Source of the DNA: Collinsella sp.
Lineage (GTDB): Bacteria; Actinomycetota; Coriobacteriia; Coriobacteriales; Coriobacteriaceae
Assembly: GCA_019419555.1 (NCBI GenBank)
Contig: DXZR01000003.1
Span: forward strand, 1 to 64,000
Reading direction: 5' to 3'
Length of the DNA: 64,000 bases
Under the pieces are notes generated by a model, which saw nothing but the letters and a program-made list of their open reading frames with translations, did no database searches and was not told the DNA's origin. Positions 24,986 through 34,224 of the stretch are shown one piece after another. Within the stretch, counting starts at the first letter, position 1. Each line of letters begins with the position of its first letter. A program made the translations under genes and the position numbers.

Positions 24986-27055
24986 ATGTCTTCCCAGATG
25001 ACGGTTATTATCGCCGGTATCGTGCTGGTTGTGGCCATCGTGGTCGCGCTGGTCGTCATGCGTCGTGGCGATTCCCGTTTTACCTACGATACACAGCATG
25101 GAACGGCCCCGCGCGCCACCGAGGGCGAAGGCAATACCGCGGCGACCGCCTTTAAGGGCCGCTTTTCCATCCTCACCACGGGTGTGGGCGCGATGTTTGC
25201 GGCACTTGCCGTCAAGCTGTGGGGCATGCAGATGGTCTCGTCGGACTATTACGAGAAGCAGGCCAATAGTAATCAGACTCGCACCGTTACCACACCCGCT
25301 GTGCGCGGTCGCATCCTCGACCGCAATGGCGTGGCGCTTGTCCAGAACCGTCCCTCACTTGCTGTCGTGGCCTACCGCGACCTTGCCGAGGATGAGGTTC
25401 TGGTTCGCCATCTTGCCAACGTGCTTGGAATGCCTTATGTGGCGGTCCTTCGCAATATTCAGGACAATACAGAGGGCGCTCAGAGCCTGCATACCATCGC
25501 GACGGACGTCCGTCGCTCCACGGTTGCCTATATTCAGGAGCATGCCGGCGAGTTCCCGGGCGTCAAGATTGCCGAGCGTACCGAGCGCCAGTATCCATAC
25601 GGCGAGACGGCATGCCATATCTTGGGCTATACCGGCACCATTACCTCCGAGCAGCTCGAGGCCCAGAATAAGAAAACTTCTGGCGACGATGATGCTTCTG
25701 CTGGCAAGATTACGTACCAGTCGGGCGATATCGTGGGGCAGGCGGGCGTTGAGAGCTACTACGAAAACCTGCTGCAGGGTATTCGTGGCGAGCAGACCGT
25801 CAAGGTCGATGCCTCGGGCAACGTGACCGGTCAGGCCGGCGCCGTGCCCGCGAAGGCCGGCTCTGACATTAAGCTCACGCTCGACCTTAAGATCCAGCAG
25901 GCCTGCGAGACGGCGCTGGCGAGCGCTATCGAGCTTGCCAAGACCACTGGCTACAGCAATGCCGGCAACGGCGCTGTAGTGTGTCTCGATCCCAACAATG
26001 GCGAGATCCTGGGCATGGCGAGCCAGCCCAAGTTCGATCCGTCCGTCTTTATTGGCGGCGTCTCAAATGACGTGTGGACCGAGCTCAATGATGACAAGGG
26101 TTCGCACCCGCTGCTCAACCGCGCCATTAGCGGACAGTACATGTCGGCCTCGACCATCAAGCCGCTCTCGGCACTGGCCGGTCTTGAGTTTGGAACCTAC
26201 ACGTCGGGGCAGACGACCAACTGCACGGGTTATTGGACGGGTCTGGGCAAGTCGTGGGGCAAGTACTGCTGGCTGCATTCCGGCCACGGCACCATGACGC
26301 TGCAGTCGGGAATCGCCAACTCGTGCGACCCTGTCTTCTACGACATGGGCAAGGCGTTCTTTTATGACGAGCAACATCCCGAGGGTCTGCAGGAGGTCTT
26401 TCGTCGCTGGGGTCTAGGCAAGACCTGCGGTATCGATCTGCCGAGTGAGGGCGCGGGTCGTATTCCCGATGCCGAGTGGAAAGAGTCGTACTTCACCGAC
26501 GCATCTGCCGAGGACCGCAAGTGGAATGCCGGCGATATGACCAACATCGCCATCGGTCAGGGCGACATCCTGGTGACGCCCCTGCAGATGGCGTGTGCCT
26601 ATATGGGTCTTGCCAACGGCGGCAAACAGTACGTGCCTCACGTGTTTTTGTCTGCCGTGTCGCGCGATGGCGACGGCGATGCCTATAAGTACAACGGCAA
26701 GGGCAAGAAGAAGCGCCTGGAGGCCAAGATCAACAGCGATTCGGATTTGGCTCTTGTTCGCAACGGCATGCACGACGTGATTTACACGGCATCGACGTCC
26801 CTGGCGGCTCACTTTGGCACCCTGACGCCGCAGGTATACGGCAAGTCGGGCACGGGCGAGAAAAGTGGCGAGGATGAATACGCGTGGTTCTGCGCCTATG
26901 CACCGGCCGATGACCCCAAGTATGTCATCGCTACCGTCTTGGAGCAGGGCGGCGGTGGCTCAGATACCGCGATGCATGTCGTGCGCGACGTGCTCGGCGT
27001 GATTTATGACGAGCCCGATACCTCTTCGGCCTCGGGCGATTCTTCGGTTCGATAG
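24986..27055 (+). CDS. mrdA: Penicillin-binding protein 2, elongation-specific transpeptidase
   Basis: A 689-aa class B PBP cross-linking peptidoglycan during elongation, partner of RodA. The dimerisation domain has RGRILDRNGVALV; the transpeptidase active site is STIK (Ser about 389), with IANSCDP as the SxN-like motif and KSGTGE (about 620) as the KTG-like motif. It has two N-terminal hydrophobic helices (about 5-25 and 58-82) instead of the usual one, separated by an Ala/Thr/Glu-rich stretch. Start is ATG 24986. It sits 13 bp after mreD and 9 bp before rodA. Confidence 0.93.
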   Translation: MSSQMTVIIAGIVLVVAIVVALVVMRRGDSRFTYDTQHGTAPRATEGEGNTAATAFKGRFSILTTGVGAMFAALAVKLWGMQMVSSDYYEKQANSNQTRTVTTPAVRGRILDRNGVALVQNRPSLAVVAYRDLAEDEVLVRHLANVLGMPYVAVLRNIQDNTEGAQSLHTIATDVRRSTVAYIQEHAGEFPGVKIAERTERQYPYGETACHILGYTGTITSEQLEAQNKKTSGDDDASAGKITYQSGDIVGQAGVESYYENLLQGIRGEQTVKVDASGNVTGQAGAVPAKAGSDIKLTLDLKIQQACETALASAIELAKTTGYSNAGNGAVVCLDPNNGEILGMASQPKFDPSVFIGGVSNDVWTELNDDKGSHPLLNRAISGQYMSASTIKPLSALAGLEFGTYTSGQTTNCTGYWTGLGKSWGKYCWLHSGHGTMTLQSGIANSCDPVFYDMGKAFFYDEQHPEGLQEVFRRWGLGKTCGIDLPSEGAGRIPDAEWKESYFTDASAEDRKWNAGDMTNIAIGQGDILVTPLQMACAYMGLANGGKQYVPHVFLSAVSRDGDGDAYKYNGKGKKKRLEAKINSDSDLALVRNGMHDVIYTASTSLAAHFGTLTPQVYGKSGTGEKSGEDEYAWFCAYAPADDPKYVIATVLEQGGGGSDTAMHVVRDVLGVIYDEPDTSSASGDSSVR

Positions 27056-27064
27056 GAGGTTGCG

Positions 27065-28291
27065 ATGGATTTTTCTCCGGCGGATCTGTTCCGTTCAACC
27101 AAGACCGGCTCTCGCAGCAGCCTGGACCGTGTCAACAAGCAACTTTCGGCCTCGCGCGGCACGTTTCGCCAAAAGGTGCATATCGGTGTGCTCGTGGCTA
27201 CTGTGGCGCTCGTCGCCTACGGTGCCATCATTATCTGGTCGGCTTCGCAGTTTAAGGCCGATGCCTCGTTCTCACGCCATCTGCTGGGAATTGGCATCGG
27301 GGCGGTGCTGGCGGTGCTCGTCTGGCGTACCGACCTGCGCGGTATTTCCAATTTCTCGACGGCGTTGCTCGTCATCGACCTGATCGTGATCTTCTCGCCC
27401 AAGATTCCGGGTCTGTCCTATACGGGCGGTCTGGGCATGACGGGCTGGATCAAGATTCCCGGTATCGGCTTGACATTCCAGCCGGTTGAGCTTGCCAAGC
27501 TCATCACCATCTTCTTTATTGCTACGCTTGGATCGCAGTATAACGGTCGCATCGATACCGTTCGCGACTACGTCAAGCTCTGCGGCATGCTGTCCATTCC
27601 GTTTTTGGCCGTCGTTGCCATGGGCGACCTGGGCTCGGGCCTGGTCGTGCTGGTTTCGGGCGCCATCGTCATTTGTATGAGCGGTGCACGCCGCGAATGG
27701 GTGCTGTCGACCCTGGCCCTGCTCGTGGGCTTGGTGGCCCTCGTTCTGGCGCTCGATTCGGTCTTTGATTCGTTGCTCGGCCACGATGTGCTCATCAAGC
27801 AGTATCAGATGAACCGTCTGACGGTCTTTATCGACCCCGATAATGCCGATTCGGACGATGCCTACAACCTGCAGCAGTCGCTTATCGCCGTTGGCTCGGG
27901 CGGCTTCTTTGGTAAGGGTTTGGGCCATGCGACGCAGTCGGCCGGCGGCTTTCTGCCTGAGTTCCACACCGACTTCGTCTTCGCCTTTTTGTCCGAGACC
28001 TTTGGTTTTTGCGGTTCCTTTTTTCTCTTGTGCCTCTACGTGCTGCTGATCTTTTCGACGATTCGCGTCGCCTTTAAGTGTGAGTCGCTGTTCCTGCGTC
28101 TGTCGTGCGTAGGTATCGTCGGCATGTGGGCATTCCAGACCTTCGAGAACATCGGCATGTGCATCGGCATGATGCCGATTACCGGTATTCCGCTACCGTT
28201 TATTAGCTTCGGTTCGTCTTCGATGATGATCCAGCTGCTGACGGTGGGTATCGTACAATCCATATGGCGGCATCGTTCGGGCGCCGCGTAA
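27065..28291 (+). CDS. rodA: Peptidoglycan glycosyltransferase RodA
   Basis: A 408-aa SEDS-family polymerase with about ten transmembrane helices, making glycan strands with PBP2. Diagnostic stretches: MTGWIKIPGIGLTFQPVELAK, MGDLGSGLVV, QQSLIAVGSGGFFGKGLG, PEFHTDFVFAFLSE and the C-terminal GIPLPFISFGSSSM. A roughly 40-residue hydrophilic N terminus precedes helix 1. ATG 27065 with AGGAGG. Context with mreBCD-mrdA favours RodA over FtsW. Confidence 0.94.
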   Translation: MDFSPADLFRSTKTGSRSSLDRVNKQLSASRGTFRQKVHIGVLVATVALVAYGAIIIWSASQFKADASFSRHLLGIGIGAVLAVLVWRTDLRGISNFSTALLVIDLIVIFSPKIPGLSYTGGLGMTGWIKIPGIGLTFQPVELAKLITIFFIATLGSQYNGRIDTVRDYVKLCGMLSIPFLAVVAMGDLGSGLVVLVSGAIVICMSGARREWVLSTLALLVGLVALVLALDSVFDSLLGHDVLIKQYQMNRLTVFIDPDNADSDDAYNLQQSLIAVGSGGFFGKGLGHATQSAGGFLPEFHTDFVFAFLSETFGFCGSFFLLCLYVLLIFSTIRVAFKCESLFLRLSCVGIVGMWAFQTFENIGMCIGMMPITGIPLPFISFGSSSMMIQLLTVGIVQSIWRHRSGAA

Positions 28292-28309
28292 CCGCTGGAG
28301 GGGTTTGCT

Positions 28310-29239
28310 ATGAAAATTCCCGTAGATAAGCTGACCCGCGCTTTTAAGATGGGCGCGTCCGTTAAGAAGGATTCCGATACGCCGGTGCGCGTCTCGGTCT
28401 ATCTGGATTCGTCCGCCTCGCGCTTTCTGGCCGAGACGGTGCGTGACGCCTTTGTGCCGCAGACGACCTCGGGCATTGTGCGCGTCGAGCGTCTGGGGGA
28501 GGAGCGAATTGCTCCAAAGACCGATACCGATGTGGTGCTGGTGCTCTCGTGTGGTTCCGACCGCTTGGAGAGTGCCGTGCAGGAGCTCGTGATCGCCGGC
28601 GCGCCCGTGTGCGTGCTTGCCGAGTCTGCTGTGGAGGTGCCGTTTATCGAGGAGTCCACGCCCATGCTCGGTGTGGTGGCGGCAACCGATAAGACGTATC
28701 TGCTCGAGACGCTTGCCCGCTGGATTCTCGATCGCACCGACAAGGAAACGGCTTTTGCGGCGAACTTTGCCTTCATGCGCATCGCGGCGGCCAATCGTAT
28801 CATCACCTCGTGTGCGCTCACCAATATGGCGACCGGGGCTTTGGTGTTTTTGCCGGGCACCGATTATCCCGTTATGGCGCTGGCGCAGGTGGGCATGCTC
28901 TTTGAGCTCGCTGCCGTCTTTGGACGCGGCATTAAGCCTGAGCGCGGCTACGAGGTCGCGGGCGTGCTTGCCGGCGGTCTTGTGATCCGCGCGGTCACCC
29001 GCGCGCTCGTCAAGCAGACGCCGCATATTGGGTTTGCCGTCAAGGCGCTCGCTGCTGCCGCGGGCACCTATGGCATGGGCCGTGCGCTCGTTTCGCTCTA
29101 CGAGCGCGATGTCGACTACAGCCGTGCTAACGAGGTGGTCACTGCCACGTTTTCCCGCGTTCGCGATCTGGTGACTGCGGTCGCGGGCGCTACCCGTCCT
29201 ATGGCGTCCTATCAGGACGCATCAGATCTCGCTGCTTAG
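28310..29239 (+). CDS. DUF697-like membrane protein of unknown function
   Basis: A 309-aa protein in the cell-elongation cluster. Residues 25-140 form an alternating alpha/beta domain (VRVSVYLDSSASRFL, DTDVVLVLSCGSDRL, GAPVCVLAES) with no P-loop. Residues 150-290 match the DUF697 pattern: two hydrophobic helices around NMATGALVFLPGTDYPVMALAQ and LAGGLVIRAVTRALVKQTP followed by an Ala-rich AAAGTYGMGRALV. DUF697 domains are often attached to Era-like GTPases; here the GTPase part is replaced by another fold. ATG 28310 with GGAGGGG. Function unknown; it may act with RodA or be unrelated to wall growth. Confidence 0.65.
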   Translation: MKIPVDKLTRAFKMGASVKKDSDTPVRVSVYLDSSASRFLAETVRDAFVPQTTSGIVRVERLGEERIAPKTDTDVVLVLSCGSDRLESAVQELVIAGAPVCVLAESAVEVPFIEESTPMLGVVAATDKTYLLETLARWILDRTDKETAFAANFAFMRIAAANRIITSCALTNMATGALVFLPGTDYPVMALAQVGMLFELAAVFGRGIKPERGYEVAGVLAGGLVIRAVTRALVKQTPHIGFAVKALAAAAGTYGMGRALVSLYERDVDYSRANEVVTATFSRVRDLVTAVAGATRPMASYQDASDLAA

Positions 29240-29249
29240 GGGTTTTCCG

Positions 29250-31127
29250 TTGCGCGTTGCATACCAAGACTGTTTTCATTTAATTGAGCCGTTGCTCGCC
29301 AAGGTCGAGAAGCCGAGTCGCTATATCGATCACGAGTGGGGCACGCTTTCCAAGGCCGATGCCGACTACCGTTGCTGCCTGATCTACCCGGATGTGTACG
29401 AGGTCGGTCTGCCCAACCAGGGCATCGCCATCCTCTACAACATCCTTAACCAGGCCGAGGGCATCTCCTGCGAGCGCGGCTATGTGCCGTGGCCCGATAT
29501 GGGTGACGCCATGCGCGAGGCAGGCATTCCGCTGCTGTCGCTCGAGGGTGCAGCGCCGGTCGCTTCGTTTGATATCGTCGGCCTGCATGTGCCGCACGAG
29601 ATGGCGGTGACGAACTTCCTCGAGGCACTCGACCTCGCTGGTATTCCGCTGTTAGCGGCTGACCGCACCGAGGACGACCCCATTATCATCGCCGGCGGCC
29701 CCTCGGTGTACAACCCCGAGCCGTACGCGGCCTTCTTCGATGTTATCCTCATCGGCGAGGGCGAGGAATCGCTGCTCGAGACCTGCCAGTTGCATCGCCG
29801 TCTGCGTGACGAAGGAGTCCCGCGCGCGCAGATTGTCGAGCAGCTTGCATCCATTGCCGGCAACTACGTGCCGTCGCTCTATGAGGTTTGTCACGACGAG
29901 CCCTGCTCGCCGCATGGCTACACCGTGCCGCGTGAGGGCAAGGATGCGCCGACCGTGGTCTACAAGCGCGTCGTCGAGGATTTCGGCGCCACGAATCCGC
30001 TGTCGCAGTCGTGCGTGCCCTATGCGCAGCTGGTCCACGACCGCCTGTCTATCGAGATCCTGCGCGGCTGCGCCCGCGGCTGTCGTTTTTGCCAGGCCGG
30101 CATGACGTATCGCCCGGTGCGTGAGCGCTCGGCCGACCAGATCGTCTCGTCGGTGATTCAGGGTCTGGAAAAGACCGGCTATGACGAGGTGTCGCTGACC
30201 TCGCTCTCCACGACCGACCACTCCTGCATTCGCGATGTGCTCGGCAGGCTCAACCATCGCCTGGAGGATACGGGTATTCGCGTGTCTATTCCGTCGCAGC
30301 GCCTGGATTCGTTTGGCGTGGATATGGCCGAGTCGGTCGCCGGCGAAAAGAAGGGCGGACTGACGTTCGCGCCCGAGGCCGGCAGCCAGCGCATGCGCGA
30401 CATCATTAACAAGAACGTGACCGAGGAGGACCTGGACCGTGCGGCCAAGGCGGCCTTCGAGGCCGGTTGGAACCGCATGAAGCTCTACTTTATGATGGGC
30501 CTTCCCGGCGAGCGCGACGAGGACATCGTGGCCATCGCCAATCTGGCCGATCACGTGCTGGAGCTCGGTCGTTCCGTGGTGCCCAAGGCTCGTCGCGGCT
30601 CGATCTCGGTGTCGATCTCGGTTTCGGTCTTTATCCCCAAGGCTGCCACGCCGTTCCAGTGGTGCCCGCAGCTCGACTACGACGACGTCAAGCGTCGCCA
30701 GAAGCTGCTCATCACGAGCGTTCGCAACCGTGCCGTCCGCGTTCATTACCACGATGCCGAGACCTCGCTCATCGAGGCTGCGCTGTCCCGCGCCGGTCGT
30801 GACATGACGCCCGTCATCATCGACGCTTGGCGCTCGGGCTCTCGCTTTGACGCCTGGGTAGAGCATTTCTCGCTCGATAACTGGAAGGAAGCTGCTGCCA
30901 AAAACGGCATCGACCTCAATGAGCTCGTGCACCTGCCCTACGAGTTGGACTGGCGCCTGCCGTGGGAGCACGTGAGCCCCGGCTGCACGCGCGGCTTCCT
31001 CGAGCGCGAGTACCGTCGCTCGCTCGAGGGCGTCACGACTCCCGACTGCACCCGCACGTCGTGCACCGGCTGCGGGATCTGCCCCACGCTCCACGCCAAG
31101 AATGTATTGATGGGTGATCGCGCATGA
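29250..31127 (+). CDS. B12-binding domain radical SAM protein (TIGR03960 family)
   Basis: A 625-aa putative Fe-S enzyme. The N-terminal part is a B12-binding-like Rossmann domain (CCLIYPDVYEVGLPNQG, FDIVGLHVPHEMAVTN, IIAGGPSVYNPEP). The radical SAM core carries the cluster motif CARGCRFCQAG (CxxxCxxC) followed by TLSTTDHS-type SLTSLSTTDHSC and FAPEAGSQRMR. A Cys-rich tail (CTRTSCTGCGICP) suggests a second cluster. TTG 29250 is the only plausible start near the conserved N terminus. It overlaps the DUF2344 gene by 4 nt (ATGA), a pairing conserved in many Gram-positives just upstream of rplU. The substrate is unknown. Confidence 0.88.
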   Translation: MRVAYQDCFHLIEPLLAKVEKPSRYIDHEWGTLSKADADYRCCLIYPDVYEVGLPNQGIAILYNILNQAEGISCERGYVPWPDMGDAMREAGIPLLSLEGAAPVASFDIVGLHVPHEMAVTNFLEALDLAGIPLLAADRTEDDPIIIAGGPSVYNPEPYAAFFDVILIGEGEESLLETCQLHRRLRDEGVPRAQIVEQLASIAGNYVPSLYEVCHDEPCSPHGYTVPREGKDAPTVVYKRVVEDFGATNPLSQSCVPYAQLVHDRLSIEILRGCARGCRFCQAGMTYRPVRERSADQIVSSVIQGLEKTGYDEVSLTSLSTTDHSCIRDVLGRLNHRLEDTGIRVSIPSQRLDSFGVDMAESVAGEKKGGLTFAPEAGSQRMRDIINKNVTEEDLDRAAKAAFEAGWNRMKLYFMMGLPGERDEDIVAIANLADHVLELGRSVVPKARRGSISVSISVSVFIPKAATPFQWCPQLDYDDVKRRQKLLITSVRNRAVRVHYHDAETSLIEAALSRAGRDMTPVIIDAWRSGSRFDAWVEHFSLDNWKEAAAKNGIDLNELVHLPYELDWRLPWEHVSPGCTRGFLEREYRRSLEGVTTPDCTRTSCTGCGICPTLHAKNVLMGDRA

Positions 31128-31936
31128 GTGAGCGCCTGACCGACAACCCCTCGCTCTTTAGGCTTCGTGTTCGCTATGGCAAGCGCGATCGCCTTAAGTA
31201 CCTGGGCCATCTCGAAGTGATCCATACCATTGAGCGCATCGTGCGCCGTGCGGGACTTCCCTATGCCGTCACGCAGGGCTTCTCTCCGCACATGCGCGTG
31301 GGCTTCTCTTCGGCGCTACCGGTTGGTACGTCGTCGACCTGCGAGTGGTATGACCTGTTTATGACCGAGTTCGTGGCGCTCGACGAGGCGTTTGAGCGCC
31401 TGGCTGCGGCGTCTCCGGCCGATCTGGCGCCCATCGAGGCGGCGTACATCGACGTGCGCACGCCGGCATTGACGGCGCAGCTCACGCGCCTGTCGTATCG
31501 CATCGACTTACACCTGGATCCCGAGGCGCCCGTAAGCGCCGACGAGGTGCGTCGTGCGATCGACACGCTGCGCGCGGATCATGGCATCGACTACGCGCGC
31601 GGCAAAAAGAGCAAGCGCTTGGATTTGGATCACACGCTCGTTGGCTATGAGCTCACGGCGGGGGAGCGCCCGGACCATTTGGTTCTCATGCTCGACACCC
31701 ATGCCGACAACGAGGGCTCTATGCGTCCGGAAATTTTGCTTTCTGCTGCTGATGTTTTGTTGCAGGGCTTGACCCCGGGCGTGGATGCACCTATTGTTTC
31801 CACCGGTATGCAAGACCTCGTGACCATCTGCTCCTACGATGTCGAGCGTCAGAATCAAGCATGCGAGGACGACGAGGGCCGACTCGTCAGCCCCATACCT
31901 GTGCGAACTTGTGGATTTGCTCCACATACTCGTTGA
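31124..31936 (+). CDS. DUF2344 (TIGR03936) radical SAM-linked protein
   Basis: A 270-aa protein of the family always found next to or fused to TIGR03960 radical SAM proteins. Recognisable: RVRYGKRDRLKYLGHLEVIHTIERIVRRAGLP-type opening, the FSPHMRVGFSSALPVG motif, and TSSTCEWYDL. Its ATG overlaps the upstream stop (ATGA), so the two products are probably made in fixed ratio and act together. The family function is unknown; an RNA or tRNA substrate has been guessed from ribosomal context. The stop lies inside the -35 box of the rplU promoter. Confidence 0.88.
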   Translation: MSERLTDNPSLFRLRVRYGKRDRLKYLGHLEVIHTIERIVRRAGLPYAVTQGFSPHMRVGFSSALPVGTSSTCEWYDLFMTEFVALDEAFERLAAASPADLAPIEAAYIDVRTPALTAQLTRLSYRIDLHLDPEAPVSADEVRRAIDTLRADHGIDYARGKKSKRLDLDHTLVGYELTAGERPDHLVLMLDTHADNEGSMRPEILLSAADVLLQGLTPGVDAPIVSTGMQDLVTICSYDVERQNQACEDDEGRLVSPIPVRTCGFAPHTR

Positions 31937-31961
31937 CGGGGGTATTTTCGCCTGCTACTAT
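31933..31961 (+). promoter_or_regulatory. Promoter of rplU-rpmA
   Basis: TTGACG (31933-31938), exact 17-bp spacer, TACTAT (31956-31961), the best sigma-70-like promoter in the window. It overlaps the end of the DUF2344 gene and lies 43 bp upstream of rplU. Confidence 0.85.
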
Positions 31962-32003
31962 ATTCGGCTGTTGCACTAACTGATGCATGAAGGGCAAGTA
32001 AAC

Positions 32004-32378
32004 ATGTACGCAATCGTTAACACGGGCGGCAAGCAGTACAAGGTCGCCACCGACGATGTCATCACCGTCGAGAAGATCGAGGGCAATGAGGGCGACAAGG
32101 TCACCCTGCCGGTTATCTTCCTCAACGATGGTAAGAAGATCGTCACCGATCCCGACAAGCTGGCCAAGGCCAAGGTTACCGCTCAGATCGTTGAGCAGTT
32201 CAAGGGCGAGAAGCAGCTGGTCTTCAAGTTCCACAAGCGTAAGCGCTATCGTCGTCTGAAGGGTCACCGTCAGCAGCTCACCAAGCTGAAGATCGTGAAG
32301 GTCCAGGCTACGTCCCGCGCCAAGAAGGCTGTCAAGGCAGAGGCCGAGGCTGTTGCCGAGGCTCCCGTCGCCGAGTAG
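32004..32378 (+). CDS. rplU: 50S ribosomal protein L21
   Basis: A 124-aa large-subunit protein contacting 23S rRNA. The start MYAIVNTGGKQYKV and the basic FKFHKRKRYRRLKGHRQ segment are diagnostic. About 20 residues of Ala/Glu/Lys-rich tail extend past the usual ~103-residue length. ATG 32004 has AGGGCAAG upstream; longer in-frame starts are not conserved. Own promoter at 31933-31961; rpmA follows after 33 bp. No Prp protease gene sits between rplU and rpmA, unlike in Firmicutes. Confidence 0.96.
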   Translation: MYAIVNTGGKQYKVATDDVITVEKIEGNEGDKVTLPVIFLNDGKKIVTDPDKLAKAKVTAQIVEQFKGEKQLVFKFHKRKRYRRLKGHRQQLTKLKIVKVQATSRAKKAVKAEAEAVAEAPVAE

Positions 32379-32411
32379 ATTACACTCGTAACGAAAGAGT
32401 AGGTATACACA

Positions 32412-32669
32412 ATGGCACACAAAAAAGGACTCGGTTCCTCCCGTAATGGCCGTGACTCCCGCGGTCAGCGCCTTGGCACGAAGCGCTATGCCGGCCAGAC
32501 GGTAACCACGGGCACGATTCTCGTCCGTCAGCACGGCACGCACATCCACCCGGGTGAGAACGTTGGCCGTGGTAAGGACGACACGCTGTTCGCGCTGGTC
32601 GACGGTACCGTTGAGTTCCACAAGGGTATCAAGCACAGGGTCAGCGTACGCCCGCTCGCGAACGCGTAA
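32412..32669 (+). CDS. rpmA: 50S ribosomal protein L27
   Basis: An 85-aa protein near the peptidyl transferase centre. It starts MAHKKGLGSSRNGRDS directly, without the N-terminal extension that Firmicutes remove with the Prp protease, which agrees with the absence of prp here. Contains the family GTILVRQHGTHIHPGENVGRG-like core. Terminated by the hairpin at 32695-32738. Confidence 0.97.
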   Translation: MAHKKGLGSSRNGRDSRGQRLGTKRYAGQTVTTGTILVRQHGTHIHPGENVGRGKDDTLFALVDGTVEFHKGIKHRVSVRPLANA

Positions 32670-32694
32670 TTCACCCTTCATAGAGCACATATGT

Positions 32695-32738
32695 GGGAGG
32701 CACTTGAGTTTTAGGATTCAAGGGTCTCCCTCTTTTTT
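32695..32738 (+). terminator. Terminator after rpmA
   Basis: GGGAG (32695-32699) pairs with CTCCC (32726-32730), and CTTGA with TCAAG inside, separated by a small internal loop, followed by T-rich TCTTTTTTG. The obg ribosome site lies immediately after, so obg is reached by readthrough or an unseen promoter. Confidence 0.75.
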
Positions 32739-32754
32739 GTAGGAGGCGATTCTG

Positions 32755-34221
32755 TTGTCACAGTTCACCGATATCAGCCGCATTAACGTGTGCGGCGGCG
32801 ACGGCGGAGCCGGATGCATGTCGTTTAGGCGCGAGGCATTTGTCCCCAAGGGCGGCCCCGATGGCGGCGACGGCGGTCGTGGCGGCAATGTCGTCATCCA
32901 GGCCGATGCTCAGCTGTCTTCGCTGATCGATTACCGCTTTAAGCATCACTTCCGCGCCGAGCGCGGCACGCACGGGCAGGGTGCCCGTCGTAACGGTAAG
33001 AGCGGCGAGGACCTGATTCTCAAGGTCCCTATGGGTACCGTGGTGCGCGAGCTCGATCCCGAGACGCAGACCCCGATGTTCGAGATTGCCGACCTGGTGC
33101 ACGACGGCGAGCGCGTCGTCGTGGCGCCCGGCGGTGCCGGCGGTCTGGGCAACACACACTTTGTGACGTCGGTGCGTCGCGCTCCGGCCTTTGCCCAGCT
33201 CGGCGAGCCTGCCGAGGAACACTGGATCGAGCTCGAGATGAAGCTTATGGCCGATGCCGCGCTTGTGGGCTTTCCCTCGGTGGGTAAGTCATCGCTCATT
33301 GCGCGCATGAGTGCCGCCCGCCCCAAGATTGCTGACTACCCGTTTACCACGCTCGTGCCGAACCTCGGCATGGTGCGTGCCGGCGAATATTCTTACGTCG
33401 TTGCTGACGTCCCCGGTCTCATCGAGGGCGCGAGCGAGGGCCGTGGCCTGGGTCACCAGTTCCTGCGCCACATTGAGCGTACGGCACTCATCATGCACGT
33501 CGTCGATATGACGGGTGGTTTTGAGGATCGCGATCCGGTCGAGGACTATCGCATCATCAACCGCGAGCTCGAGCAGTATGGCGCCGAGCTTTCGGAGCGT
33601 CCGCAGATCGTCGTTGCCAACAAGTGTGATGCGCCGGGCACGGCCGACAAGATTGCCGACCTTAAGCGTGCGGCGCTCGACGATGGCCATATGTTCTTTG
33701 CCGTGTCTGCTGTTACGGGCGCCGGCCTCAACACGCTGATGCTTGCCGTGGGCGAGCAGGTGGCTAAGCTTCGCGCCGAGCTGGCGGTCTCTGATGAGCC
33801 GGTCGATCTGCGCGACGAGGAGTGGGAGCGTCGCCGCCTGCAGCGCGAGAAGCGTTTCCGCATTGTCCAGGAAGAGCCCGGTGCCTTCCGCGTGGTCGGT
33901 CGTGCCATCGAGCGCATGGTCATCCAGACCGACTGGGAAAACGAGGAAGCCGTCATTTACCTGCAGCATAAGTTTGCGCGTATGGGTGTTGACGACGCGC
34001 TCGAGAAGGCCGGTTGCCGTGCGGGCGACGAGGTCCGCATTTGCCAGCGCGCTTTTGACTTTGAGGGCGCCGAGGACTTCTCGGAGTACGAAGAGCTCGA
34101 GGATGCTGGCGAGGACGTTGCCGTCGAGGCCATTGACGTGGCCGATGCTGCGGATGAGGGCGTCGAGGTTGTCGATGCGGCGGATGCCGAGGACGATGCC
34201 GAGACCTCGGAGGGCGAGTAA
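32755..34221 (+). CDS. obg: GTPase Obg (CgtA), ribosome assembly
   Basis: A 488-aa GTPase needed for large-subunit maturation and stress control. Three domains are visible: the glycine-rich Obg fold (GGDGGAGCMSFRREAFVPKGGPDGG-type), the G domain with GFPSVGKSS (G1), DVPGLIEGA (G3) and NKCD (G4), and the C-terminal OCT domain (GRAIERMVIQTDWENEEAVIYLQ). A long acidic tail of about 50 residues follows. TTG 32755 with TAGGAGG upstream is the start; no ATG matches the conserved N terminus. First gene of obg-nadD-yqeK-rsfS. Confidence 0.95.
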   Translation: MSQFTDISRINVCGGDGGAGCMSFRREAFVPKGGPDGGDGGRGGNVVIQADAQLSSLIDYRFKHHFRAERGTHGQGARRNGKSGEDLILKVPMGTVVRELDPETQTPMFEIADLVHDGERVVVAPGGAGGLGNTHFVTSVRRAPAFAQLGEPAEEHWIELEMKLMADAALVGFPSVGKSSLIARMSAARPKIADYPFTTLVPNLGMVRAGEYSYVVADVPGLIEGASEGRGLGHQFLRHIERTALIMHVVDMTGGFEDRDPVEDYRIINRELEQYGAELSERPQIVVANKCDAPGTADKIADLKRAALDDGHMFFAVSAVTGAGLNTLMLAVGEQVAKLRAELAVSDEPVDLRDEEWERRRLQREKRFRIVQEEPGAFRVVGRAIERMVIQTDWENEEAVIYLQHKFARMGVDDALEKAGCRAGDEVRICQRAFDFEGAEDFSEYEELEDAGEDVAVEAIDVADAADEGVEVVDAADAEDDAETSEGE

Positions 34222-34224
34222 GCC

